DNA of 64,000 nt, taken from Volvox africanus. Taxonomy: Eukaryota > Chlorophyta > Chlorophyceae > Chlamydomonadales > Volvocaceae. Made by a program: the position numbers and the translations under genes. Location of the stretch: assembly GCA_030268105.1 (NCBI GenBank), contig BSDZ01000079.1, forward strand, positions 1,178,001-1,242,000, in the 5' to 3' direction. Below are positions 1 to 10,884 of this stretch, piece after piece. Below the pieces are notes generated by a model. It was not told where the DNA came from. It saw nothing but the letters and a program-made list of their open reading frames with translations, and did no database searches. The number at the start of each line of letters is the position of its first letter. Position 1 is the stretch's first letter.

Positions 1-3000
1 AGGTTTGCTAACAACATGCTCCGCTACATTGAGGGCTACGTCCAAAAAGTGAACCCCAGCAAGACGCCGGCGGTGGTGGGTGCTCTGCTGGATTGTGAGG
101 CGCCCGACGACTTTATCAACAATCTGATCCTCTCAGTGCGTTCGCTGCTGCCTGTGGATGGGCTGGTGGAGGCGGTGGAGCGCCGTAACCGTCTGAAGCT
201 ATTGACGCCATTCCTGGAGCACCTCATCAGCGAGGGCAGCCAGGACCCGCACGTACACAATGCACTGGGTAAGGCGTCACGCTTGTTTAGCCCCTACATC
301 TCTCTTTTCCGGATGTTCTCACATCCGCCGTTCGTGCCCGTTCATCCGGGCGAGAGGCGTTTTATTGTGCTTATTGCTTCGGCGCGTACACAGCTTGTAG
401 TAACCGGCCGAATAGTGACACGCTGGCCTTATCTTGTGTTACGTAGGTAAGATCATCATCGACACCAACAACAATCCGGAGCACTTCCTTACCACGAATC
501 CATTCTACGATTCCCTGGTTGTGGGCAAGTGAGTATTTGGACAACAGTCACCGCTGTAAGCTGCCACAGGACCTCTGGCAACGAGAGGCTCCCTTTTTAC
601 CTACGAGTATGCCGGACGTTGCATGTGATCGTGCAAGAATTACTCAACTCTTATGCTGGCAACCCGGATGATGCCAGGTCTTGCTACTGTAATTGATGCC
701 TTGCAGGTATGCTGAGAAGCGCGACCCCAACCTCGCTGTCATCGCCTACAAGCGGGGGCAGTGCGACGACGCCCTTATTGATTGCACGTCCAAAAACGCG
801 CTTTTCAAGCCACAAGCCAGGTGAGAGGCAGTGTAGGCGCCATACATCCGGTGGTCAGCACGCAATCGTCATTGTAGTGCTCCCATTGAACGCATTACGC
901 ATGTAACCGTCCATCAGCACTGCGAGAGCCACGGCTTGAATGTGGGTACCGTACCTACTGAAAAGGTAAACAAGCACGGGACCTGCTTCTTGCTCTTTGC
1001 CGCAGGTATATCGTTGAGAGGGCTGATCCTACCCTGTGGGGTAAGGTGCTGGACGAGGCAAACCCCCACCGCGCTTCGCTTATTGAGCAGGTGGTGGGCA
1101 CAGCTCTGCCAGAGAGCCGAAACCCGGAGCAGGTAGGTGGAGTTGCGCCAAGCGCTGGGACCGAAAGCGTTAGCCGGTTTCCAAGCCAATCTGGCCAACA
1201 GCTTCAAATGTACGTTAACGGGTTTATGGGAAGAGAGATAGTTGGTTTGCTCACGTCAACATCTTCGACACTGGTCCTGCATGAGTGCATTTATCTCGCC
1301 ATCCTTGTCCAGTATGTGCACGTCGGCTTAGTGAAATGCGTGCCTGCCTGGCTGCAGGTCAGCGTGACGGTCAAGGCGTTCATGGCTCAAGGCCTGCAGG
1401 CGGAGCTCATCGAGCTGTTGGAGAAGATTGTGCTGCAGAACAGTGCCTTCTCCAATAACGCCAACCTGCAGAATCTGCTCATCCTCACGGCCATCAAGTC
1501 CGATAAGTCTCGCGTGAAGGTAAATGTGGCGCGCTAAACCTCTCGCCATGTGGAGTGCGGGCGGAGTGAACACGGGTATATCAGGCCTTTAGCTGGCATT
1601 CACCCCACTCATGGTGCCGGAAGCATGACAATATTTCGTGGCAGAGCTGCACCTTTGCTTGCTTTGCTGTTGCTGCTGCTGCAGGGCTACATCTATCGCC
1701 TCGACAACTTCGATGGCCCCGCTGTGGCGGAGAAAGCCATCGAGCACGGGCTTGCGGAAGAGGCGTTTGAGATTTACAAGAAATTCAACAAACGCGTGGA
1801 GGCCATTAAGGTACTTGCCTGGATTTGGCCCCGCTGATTATCTGCACGAAACGTTGTGGTCACGATTGTGTACTTGCTGAACGGTTTCAGCAATCAGCAT
1901 TGTGCCTGGCTTCTGCGGTCCAAATCTCACACGAGTGACATCCGTACGAGTGCATACGCCACTCGTTGCCACTTTTGCTGGTTCGATGAGAGGTCGTAGC
2001 GAAGTCATATGGCTGACATAAACCCATGGGCCGGTCCCGTAGGTCCTGATTGATCAACTGAAGGACATTGGCCGCGCGTCTGAGTGGGCCCTCAAGTGTG
2101 ATGAAGCGCCAGTATGGAGCGAGTTGGCGCATGCTCAGTTAGCGGCTGGGTTGGTTTCTGAGGCGATTTCATCGTATTTGAAGGCCAACGACTCCACCAG
2201 GTACCCCTGTGGAACGCGAATTCCAGGGGTACTGATTTGATACCTATTTCGTTCCCGTACATCAGAAACGAGGAGGTCTTCCTTGTAGAGAGAGCTACAC
2301 CTGAAAGGAACTGGTTACATCACGGATGTTTGCCTCACGTGTTCTTTCATACAAACCTGCAATGATATGGAACTTCCGGAGAATATCAATGAAGCGTAAA
2401 TGCGCAATTTTTGGACGCTTTCTGGCTTCACCGCAGGTATATGGCCGTCACGGAGGCCGCCAAAGCCGTCGGTTGCTTCGATGACCTCGTCAAGTACCTG
2501 CTCATGGTCCGCAAGAAGGTCAAGGAGGCGAAGGTGCGAATGCCTGTTGACAAACCACCCGGACTTAGGCATAACAGGCATAAAAGTATGCCGACTGGTG
2601 CTGCAGCCTTGTAACCGTGTCGCTGCCATGAACTCATGAGCAGGCAATGTTGCTGCCTCCCTTCCATTGACTTACCTGCCGCACTTCATTATCTTGTTAT
2701 GGGCCTGCTGCCAGGTGGACACGGAGCTTGTGTACGCTTACGCCAAGACCAACAACATGGCCGCCCTGGAGGAGTTCATATCCTCCACGCACCAGGCCAA
2801 CCTGCAGGCCTGCGGTGACCGTTGCTATGACGAGGGTTTATACGAAGCGGCGCGTGTTTTGTTCGCGCACCTGCCCAACTACGGCCGCCTTGCATCCACA
2901 CTTGTGCGGCTGCGGCAGTTCCAGCAGGCAGTGGACGCGGCGCGGAAGGCCAACAGCCCCAAGACCTGGAAGGAGGTGCGCAATCAGCATGACGTGTGGG

Positions 3001-6000
3001 ATGGAGCAATCGGATTGACTGTATCTCGACATACCGCCTGCTAGGGTTTACCACGACTATAAGTGTCCTTTCGAGTAGTTGCACCTTGGCTATGGGATGG
3101 GTGCAGTATTATTCGGTGCCTGTTGGGCGCGCTCTTCGTCGAGGTGGTATATTTACACAGGGTTACATTCATTGTGCCGTACCGCTCTTCACTTGGACTG
3201 TGTAGGTCTGCTACGCATGCGTGGACGAGAAGGAGTTCCGGCTGGCGCAGCTGTGCGGTCTTGCGATCATTGTCAATGCGGACGAGCTGGACGAGGTGCG
3301 TCGATGTTGTGGAGGGTGCCAGCTGCATGACCCAGTAGGACTCGGGCGCATTGAATGCTTTTGCAGTGTTAGCGGCAGCCTCGTGCGCATAAGGTGTCGG
3401 CAGCGGATGTGGCTTGCGTTATTAATGTCGTGGGGAAGCAACGGGTGGCAGCAGTGATCGACACCATTGATTGCTGTCAGCGCGGCCCCGGGTTTCCATT
3501 CAGGTGTCCGAGTACTATCAGCGCAAGGGCCACTTCGATGAGCTCATTTCCCTCATGGAGAGCGGTATTGGTCTTGAACGGGCTCACATGGGTATCTTCA
3601 CGGAGTTGGGTATTCTGTACGCACGCTACAGGTAAGCACTTTGCACCAAAGGTGGTAGTCAGGTGCACCTTAGGGGCGGGCCTAGGCCTAGCGGCGAAGA
3701 TTTCTATCCGTCTTGTACTGTCTGTTGGCTACTTAAGTGAGGCACGTCACTGTCAGCATTAGCAAGTCACCAAGCTATTATTCCCCACCTGCGTATTGTC
3801 CCGCAGGTCTGAGAAGCTCATGGAGCACCTGAAGCTTTTCGGGAACCGGCTCAACATTCCGCGCCTCATTCGTGTATGTGATGAGCAGCAGCACTGGAAG
3901 GAGCTCACGTTGCTGTACACGTCTTACGATGAGTACGATAACGCGGCGTTGTGCATGATCAATCACTCGCCGGTGGCTTGGGAACACGTGCAGTTCAAGG
4001 ATGTTGCAGTCAAGGTGAGGCGTTGGGCTCGGGTCGGGTCGGTGACTTCGCAAGGGCCGAGCGCAACTAGTGCACGGGTGTCGGTAACTTGACTCTTTTC
4101 TCAGAATCAAGTTTTCATGGCGAGGGTGTTTGTGTGTTCAGCTAATTGGCATTGGCTCCTTTAGAACGTTCAATTCAGTTTGCATGCTCTCGTCGATGTC
4201 GTGTTGTTGTTTTCTACGAAGGGACATGAAGATGCATTGCGCCATTACAAAGTAACCCGTTACCGCCTTTTTCGCCTTATCCCATACCAACAGGTGTCTT
4301 CCACGGAGACGCATTACCGCGGCCTGGCCTTCTACCTCGATGAGCACCCCGATCTGCTGTGCGACCTATTGGGCGTGCTGCAGTCACGTTTGGACCATGG
4401 CCGAGTAGTGGACATGATGCGGCGTGCCAACCAGCTGCCGCTCATTAAGGACTATCTGCTTGGCGTGCAGGTGCGCGTTTGGTCCCGGATCCTTGTTGCG
4501 CGTCCAAAGGCATGTCATACAACTTGTAGCGTCATCTGTCACTGGTATGAAGGCACGTTAGCTGCTAAGATGCTCCGCGCGCAAGCTGTTGACACTCGTA
4601 TTGGTTGCACGTTAGGCAGGGGCCTTGCATTATCTCCACGGGTATTCACTACAAATGCGCATACTGTCGCCAATCCTTTGCTTGTCCATGAGGTGTGAAA
4701 CCTTTTTCATCGGCTGCACGCGCAGCTTGAAGCCCTACTAAAGCCGGCTTCAAAGACTGCTCGAAGTCTTTCTACTGAGTCCTTGTGCCAACTACCGTTC
4801 ATGCAAATGCTCGTGCGCAGAAAGCCAACCACGCCGAGGTTAACGAGGCCATCAATGGCTTACTCATTGAGGAGGAGGATTTTGAGGGGCTGAAGCATTC
4901 GATCTCCACGTACGATAACTTCGATCAGGTGATGCTGCCGGGCTGTCTTGTCATTGTTAAGCTGACAACTCATACTGGAAACATGGATTCAACAAACATG
5001 TATTAGCTCCGAAGACGCTGTTTTCGCAGCGATGGCCACATGTTCAAACCCCTGAAACTATGCACCGGCTAAGGGAAAAACACCGACGCCTATAGTGCCT
5101 CTCGGCTTCAAAAACAGGCCACGTTTGCGAAAGGTGCATCATCAAGTATATCGCACGGGGCTGCAACGGGGCACGAAATAACTAATGTGTGAAAGCCTGC
5201 TGCACATTGACCAGTGCATGCCTTGAGCATCTCGGGCGCCGTGTGTACGGGAGAAGGCCGAGGCGTTTCCATTGGTCTTTTCAGTGACCTTCTGGCTTCA
5301 GCGCTTCTGACGATTCGGCTTTGTTCGTACAAAAGAAGTTTTCTCCACGATCACTATTTGGCAAAGGCGCAATGATCCCCCCTGATATACAGCATATATC
5401 ATCTTTGATATTTTCATTCAATGCAGTAAGACAAGACGCAACCGTAAGGGCACCAAATCACTTGCCATCCAGGATTGTTTATGCGTGATACGGAATGCTT
5501 CCCCTTAGTGAGCTGACCGGTATTTCTTAGACTAGGCTTGATTTAGTACACCATTACGCTGTATGCTGAAATGCTCCTTTCCTCTACCTTCCCAGTTGGG
5601 GCTGGCCGCTCGCCTCGAAAAACATGAGCTGATTGAGTTCAGGCGTTTGGCAGCAATGGTCTACAAGCAGAACGGCAAATGGCGGCGCGCTGTTGAGCTT
5701 GCAAAGGCCGACGGACTCTTCCGGGATGCGATGGAGACCACGGCACAGAGTGGCGAAGTGGAGCTGGCGGATGAGTTAGTCCGGTGAGCTCGCTTTGTAG
5801 AGAACTGGTAGTTGGTGCACCAACGTTGAAGTGCATCCCCATCGCCGCTTCATCGAAGCGTTGTAATCTAATCCGGAGCGTTGCTGCGTGTGCCTATCGC
5901 CTTCAGGTACTTCATCGACAAGGGAGAAAAGGAGTGTTTTGCGGCGTGCCTGTACACGTGCTATGACCTGCTGCGCCCCGACGTAGTGCTCGAGCTGTCC

Positions 6001-6709
6001 TGGATGAACGGGCTTACAGACTACTCGATGCCGTACATGATCCAGGTGAGGGGTTGTGCATCCCCCACCGTCGTTCGTGTTCCTGTAGACCTACATATTG
6101 CCAGGGCTAATATTGCCAGAGGTCTGCTGTTTGACATCAACTATATGTATGTGAATATTGCTTTCGTCGTATGTTGAGTTTTACGTTATCGTTTCCCTGT
6201 TGATCCCGGACATGTAGATGCTCAAGGAGTATGTAGGCAAGGTGGACCTGCTCATGAGCGAGCGCAAGGAGCAACAAAAGGAGAAAGAGGAGGCGCAGCA
6301 GGTAGCGAGCGATGAATGATTGTCCTCCTGTGGCACAACAGACATAAATCAGAACATGCTATTGATTTCAATGGCCCTTGATGTTTGTACCTGACCATTT
6401 TTTTGCGGTCTAGTGGCAATGCCCACTGCAGGCTTCCTGAAATTGACACATGGCTAAAATTCTCCCTCTCATGTTATGCTTCAGGCGCAACGTCACCAAG
6501 AAGCGCAGCGGAATGCCTACGCAACACTTCTGCCTCTGGCATTGCCTGCTCCCAACATGGTCGGTCCAGGCGGTCCAGGCGGAGGCTATGGCGAGCCTCA
6601 CACGGCGTCGGCAGGTCCCAATGGTGGCTTTGGAACGTCGCATGCACCATATGGTGCCGCACCGCATATTGGTGGTGGTTACGGCGGTCCTGCCTACGGA
6701 CAGTTCTAG
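1..6709 (+). CDS. CHC: Clathrin heavy chain, C-terminal 913 residues (5' end outside window)
   Basis: The encoded protein forms the legs of the clathrin triskelion that coats endocytic and trans-Golgi vesicles. I read 18 exons: 1-268, 447-528, 707-820, 1006-1132, 1358-1519, 1685-1810, 2043-2200, 2437-2533, 2715-2975, 3206-3295, 3504-3631, 3807-4014, 4294-4470, 4821-4928, 5596-5783, 5907-6045, 6218-6301 and 6485-6709. All have GT-AG borders and the phases join into 913 codons plus TAG. The product follows clathrin heavy chain from the distal leg to the C-terminus, for example [82 protein letters not shown] and [16 protein letters not shown] stretches, i.e. the clathrin repeats and trimerisation region. 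The last exon encodes a Gly/Pro/Ala-rich tail ending YGGPAYGQF. The N-terminal propeller lies upstream of the window. The family call is certain; the splice sites are inferred from phase and homology. Confidence 0.96.
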
Positions 6710-6911
6710 AGTGGTACAGGGCATCGAGTGGTAAACAGCTCTTAAGGCATGTCGAAGCATTTGGCAGTTAGGTTATGCAACGGTGCTAGGATTTGTCTCT
6801 AAAATGCAAAGGGAATGTTGAGAAGTTGCATCCGAGACGTGTAATAGCTTCAACATGCTTTCATCGTCATGTGCTACGACTGTCTATTTTATGATCATCA
6901 CGTTCATGAAT

Positions 6912-7022
6912 TGTAACTGCTGAAAAGCAGAGTCACTAGCGTTGTGCAAATGTTTGGGATTTAAATTAAGACTTTTAAACGTGTATATGTTTCAAGGAAA
7001 CAGAACAAAAGAAAATGTGTAA
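6912..7022 (+). other. Probable polyadenylation signals of the clathrin gene (TGTAA)
   Basis: TGTAA, the usual green-algal polyadenylation signal, occurs at 6912-6916 (203 nt after the clathrin stop) and again at 7018-7022. Either could define the 3' end. The rest of 6710-7440 is AT-rich and holds no exon-like open frame, so it is read as 3' UTR plus spacer between two convergent genes. The use of TGTAA is established for the group; its use here is inferred. Confidence 0.5.
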
Positions 7023-7440
7023 TGTGGCACATTTCTATAAGCATCACAACAGGAATCCAGGATTTTCGAAAAGTCCAGTGAAATATATTAAGCAATGCGA
7101 CACGTATGTGAAAAGGTGGAATATACTTCCTTTTTTCACCGCTAAACTACTGGAAATTGTCCTAAAGGTTATGAACCCATAGGATTAGAAATACCACGGT
7201 ATTTCTGGGATTGATCGACCTAGTCTGCACAAGTACCTAGTTTTTTGTTAGCAACTGACCTCATGTTGATCATCACGAAAAAGTTTTCATGCTAAGAGTC
7301 ATCCATTTTCTGATATTTACATAGGTCTTGGACTTGAGCCGCCTCAGGCCTGGTCTACGGGTTATTGATGTAATTACTGATGGTTTTTTGCTTTAATCAA
7401 TAACTGTGACAATTATGATTGAAATTCACTACGTAAGATG

Positions 7441-7445
7441 TTACA
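7441..7445 (-). other. Probable polyadenylation signal of RPL10A (TGTAA on the minus strand)
   Basis: The plus strand reads TTACA, which is TGTAA on the coding strand of RPL10A, 268 nt past its stop codon. The spacing suits an algal 3' UTR. Confidence 0.45.
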
Positions 7446-7713
7446 GTATATCTTCACATGCTACCGCATGTGATAAATGGGCGCGGGTAAGATAACAATC
7501 AAAACGTAGAGAAGTACGCACAAGCTGTAAGAGCTCCCATGTGACCGATAATTATAAAGAACGGTACTTGGTAATGTTCGTGCGACAAGTCGTCTCTGAA
7601 GTGGTGGATAAAAATACCCAAAATCTGGGTGAACCGTTGGACCGAGAATATATGGCCAGTACACCCGGGGGTTCCCAACAATCCTTTGTAGGTCTGCTCC
7701 GCCTTATCGGTAC

Positions 7714-8739
7714 TTAGTAGATGCGGACCGGCTTGCCCATGGTTGACTTGATGTACAGGCAACGCACGTTCTGCCAGTTCTTCTTCAACAGAGACACCAG
7801 AAAGTTCACGGCATACATGATGTTGGTGCGGATCTCTCCCTCGGTCATGCCCACGTTGGCAACGGCCACACCCATGCACAGCACTTTCTTCAACTGAAAC
7901 TTGATGCTGCACTTGGTCTCGTTCACCTGCAAGGTGAACCGTGCACGTTATGACAAATCGGGGGTGGTTGTAGCAGAGGTCTATAACGCCCATTATACGC
8001 AAGGGAATGAAGCCAGAGTGAATGCCCCATTTGGCATTAGTGGGCCGTAATTGCCCGCCAATGTAACATGAACTCCATTTGTGAAATGTTGTGTATCCGA
8101 TCTACTAGAAGGCGAAACCTCCAATAATAGCTGAAAGCGAATATAACCCCTCACCATCTCCTCCAGGTTCTTGTTAATAGGAGCCGGGAACTTGCCGGCC
8201 TTGTTGAGGCCAGGGCCGAGCAGACGCGGAATCATCTTAATGACGGAGTCCGACGCCAGGAACGCGTGGTAACCCTGGGCTGCAGTGCCGAACATGTCAC
8301 TAAAATTAGCCGGCCGCCGACATATGCGAGCCACTGGCATCAGATGCGAGCCTACCCAGTTTCTTCACCAACTTCTTGTTCTTGTTCAACTTCTTCAGAT
8401 CCTCCACGCCCTTCGCGTCCACGCCGATGGCGCCGGCCTGCTCGCAGTGCTTCACATCACCAAGTACGCACACCTTCATGCGCGGGCGCGGGATGAAAGG
8501 TAGCTTGACGCTGCCGCTGAAACGCTTGTCCTTCTGGGGATCGTAGTTCTTCAGACCAATCTGCAGCTCAATTGTCTCCAGGAACTTCCGGGGCTTGGCC
8601 TTAGACCCCTCCACCACAGCTGCAAGTTTATACGTAAAGGATAAGGATATAATATAGAGTCATGAAGACCAAAGCGCGCATCAAAAGTTAACCTACTGGA
8701 GACGCTCTCGCGGAGAACGTCGCTCGAGAGCTTGCTCAT
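7714..8739 (-). CDS. RPL10A: 60S ribosomal protein L10a (uL1)
   Basis: This protein forms the mobile L1 stalk of the cytosolic large ribosomal subunit and contacts E-site tRNA. There are four exons on the minus strand: 8739-8697, 8619-8356, 8279-8155 and 7926-7714. The phases join to 214 residues and a TAA stop, close to the usual 216-217. The start [14 protein letters not shown] matches the family N-terminus. Other landmarks are [29 protein letters not shown], the L1 signature [12 protein letters not shown], and the C-terminal run [20 protein letters not shown]. The donor GTAGGT after S16 keeps the frame and gives SVSTVVEG, as expected. It is convergent with the clathrin gene. The call is certain. 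Confidence 0.97.
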
Positions 8740-9070
8740 CCTTCACTGCTTGACCTCTGTCAAAAATCGGAAAAGGAAGATAAACGTCTATCGTTTCGCG
8801 CTTCACTCCCGCCGCCAATGTGTACGATTGCACCGTACACAAGCAGAGACCCACCAAAGCAGTGTATTTATCGTGTCTGAATTTACATTTGTTGTAATAA
8901 AAATATGTTTAAAGGCTACCCAGATGAAATCAGCTATGCTTTAGCAGAATTTTGAGCATTTGAGCACACGTTTTGCTCAAATAAGAACAAGCAGTGAGCT
9001 TCTTAATTTGGAATACTACTAGCAAAGTTCACAGTGCCTGACGAAGCCATGGGATATTCAGAAGGCAATC
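8740..9070. other. Upstream region of RPL10A, no gene seen
   Basis: These 330 bases lie 5' of RPL10A and up to the left arm of the hairpin. They should hold the RPL10A promoter and 5' UTR. I could not recognise a TATA box or another defined element, and the open frames here have no exon character. Confidence 0.4.
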
Positions 9071-9409
9071 ATGGGTAGGACAATCGTACCTCGGTTTGTG
9101 TTGTATGACACGGCTACACCCAGGGTTGTAACGCCATGATCAAATTAACCACATGGGTTTGGGGAGGTTAGGGATATAGCGGACCGCAGCTCTTGGGGAT
9201 GGATGCGATTAGCCCAGCAACCTTAATGTCCCAGGGCTGTCGGGCTTCAGTGATTAAGGTTGCTGGGCTAATCGCATCCATCCCCAAGAGCTGCGGTCCG
9301 CTATATCCCTAACCTCCCCAAACCCATGTGGTTAATTTGATCATGGCGTTACAACCCTGGGTGTAACCGTGTCATACAACACAAACCGAGGTACGATTGT
9401 CCTACCCAT
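9071..9409. repeat. Long near-perfect inverted repeat (157-nt arms, 25-nt loop)
   Basis: The left arm 9071-9227 is the reverse complement of the right arm 9253-9409, with a single mismatch (C at 9114 against A at 9366). The spacer is 9228-9252. A transcript of either strand would fold into one 157-bp stem. On the minus-strand transcript the one mismatch becomes a G-U wobble, so that RNA would be fully paired. There is no coding frame, and I see no clear target-site duplication just outside the arms. It could be a foldback transposable element (MITE-like) or a hairpin small-RNA precursor; green algae have both. The repeat itself is read directly from the sequence; its role is unknown. Confidence 0.97.
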
Positions 9410-9865
9410 TATCTTCCGCACAGCACTACCCAGTGGCAGGCACGGTGATAATGGTTGCATCGGTGCACGGGGTCTCCCCTCAAAGATTGATGTCGGTAAG
9501 GAAAGCTTGCAGTGTCTGGCACTTATCTCCTACTTTCAGTAGCATGGCTCTTGACATACTACACAGTGCACAGACACCACTGGTGTCCCTGTGCCTGCTG
9601 CTGGGGTAATGCTGAGCCTGGGCAATGGAACTGAATGTGGATCGTAAAGTTGAGTCAGGTTGGAATGCCTGCTTAGCAGTTATGCACAAAGCAAGAGGCT
9701 TACTATGCCCCATTGCAAAACAACAATGGCAAAATTTTCCTCTACATTTTGGGATTGATGTACGTGCTATAACGGCCCAGTCTTTGTGAGGGGGACTGCA
9801 AAATTTTGAGTCCAAATCCAGGGCAAGGGATCACGCACCTGGATCACGTGCACATACACGCGCAC
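9410..9865. other. Spacer between hairpin and quinone oxidoreductase remnant, no gene seen
   Basis: This is where the next exons of the neighbouring minus-strand oxidoreductase should lie. I looked for the Gly-rich nucleotide-binding segment (AxxGGVG-type) that normally follows within one or two exons and did not find it. A 111-codon minus-strand frame at 9480-9815 has no recognisable motif. Confidence 0.4.
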
Positions 9866-10098
9866 CTGGATCATGGAAGCAGATGCGGCCTCATAGTCCA
9901 TTTTGGGAGGAATGCGGGCTAGCTTCCTATCAGGCACGATAGTGTATTGTGCGTACGAGCCAGTGGGCGGCCGGGTGATGTACACGACGCGGCCTCACCA
10001 GGTTGCCACCCGCCACGTCAGGACCCACTGCAACTACTATACCCGCACCCTCCACTCCAGGTGTGAAGGGCGACGAGGAGACGGGGTAAAGTCCGCTC
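9866..10098 (-). pseudogene. Quinone oxidoreductase (zeta-crystallin/QOR-type) remnant, one frameshifted exon
   Basis: Minus-strand translation gives SGLYP, then TPGVEGAGIV, then, in another frame, VVYITRPPTGSYAQY and PDRKLARIPP. These are consecutive parts of the N-terminal catalytic domain of NADPH-dependent quinone oxidoreductases of the medium-chain dehydrogenase family. The two halves are joined only if one base near 9995 is removed (CTG GTG, an extra A, then GGC CGC), so the exon is frameshifted. A plausible acceptor (TGCAG) precedes it and a donor (CAG then GTGCGC) follows it. I find neither the upstream exon with the start nor the downstream nucleotide-binding exons within reach. I read it as a decayed fragment; a base-calling error plus distant exons would be the alternative. 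Confidence 0.65.
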
Positions 10099-10884
10099 CT
10101 GCAGTGGTGGGCCCGGGCCCGTGGATTGGAAGTAAAGCTGCTGTGGGCCAAATATACATATACGCACCTTGTTCCTGAAGCTAGGTGTGCTTTCTTTCTG
10201 TCTAAAGGGCGAAATCTGGATGTACTATATAATTGCCTAATTTGGGGTTTTGGGGTTTCAGAGCCGCGCTACTCGCATTTTGTGGACGCATTCTTTATCA
10301 AAATTATATGCTAGCGAGTTGCCAGGATGGCTGCAACAAGCAAGACGATGAGCAGTTGCTTCACCAAATTAGACTAGCAGCTCGCAAATAGTGGACCACA
10401 AAAATATGGTCAAGAGATCACGGAATCCGGAAGTTCAATGTATTGTGAACTGGTGATATCCGGAGGCCAAACCAGGGGGATAAAAATCCAGGCTCCTGAG
10501 CGAGAGTCGGTCAAGGGTACCATCTATCCGAGGCAATGAATATCTATTCTTCACGGCTATTTTGTTTAACGCACGTTACTCGATATGCATGCGTCGATCG
10601 CCCATTTTCTTAGCCGTGAAATGGATTCGAGCGCCATATGGCGAGGTCGAAGGCCGGCTAAAGACCCTCTGAACAATTCTATGACTTTCTTTTTCACATT
10701 TTTGTCTTACCGGCGAGGACTTGCTTCATTGGCGATGTTATCTCGCTAAGCCTAATTGTGGTTGTTATCGTACAAGTTATTGCTTTCATGGATGCGATGG
10801 ATGGTTAGCCGATCACATTGTCTAAAAGATTCACTTACTCCTTACATTCACCTGTGCTGGAGATTAGTACCAGTGGGAACGAAA
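10099..10884. other. Spacer upstream of the S1-domain gene, no gene seen
   Basis: This AT-rich stretch has short open frames only. It presumably includes the promoter and 5' UTR of the S1-domain gene. An in-frame ATG further upstream (10792) would lengthen that protein but adds an unusual sequence, so it was not chosen. Confidence 0.35.

Noticed and set aside
9071..9409. CRISPR array, tRNA or rRNA at the repeat
   Set aside because: There is a single inverted pair, not a spaced direct repeat, and no tRNA cloverleaf or rRNA signature.
9480..9815. 111-codon minus-strand frame near the quinone oxidoreductase remnant
   Set aside because: It lacks the Gly-rich nucleotide-binding motif or any recognisable feature and has no fitting splice borders.
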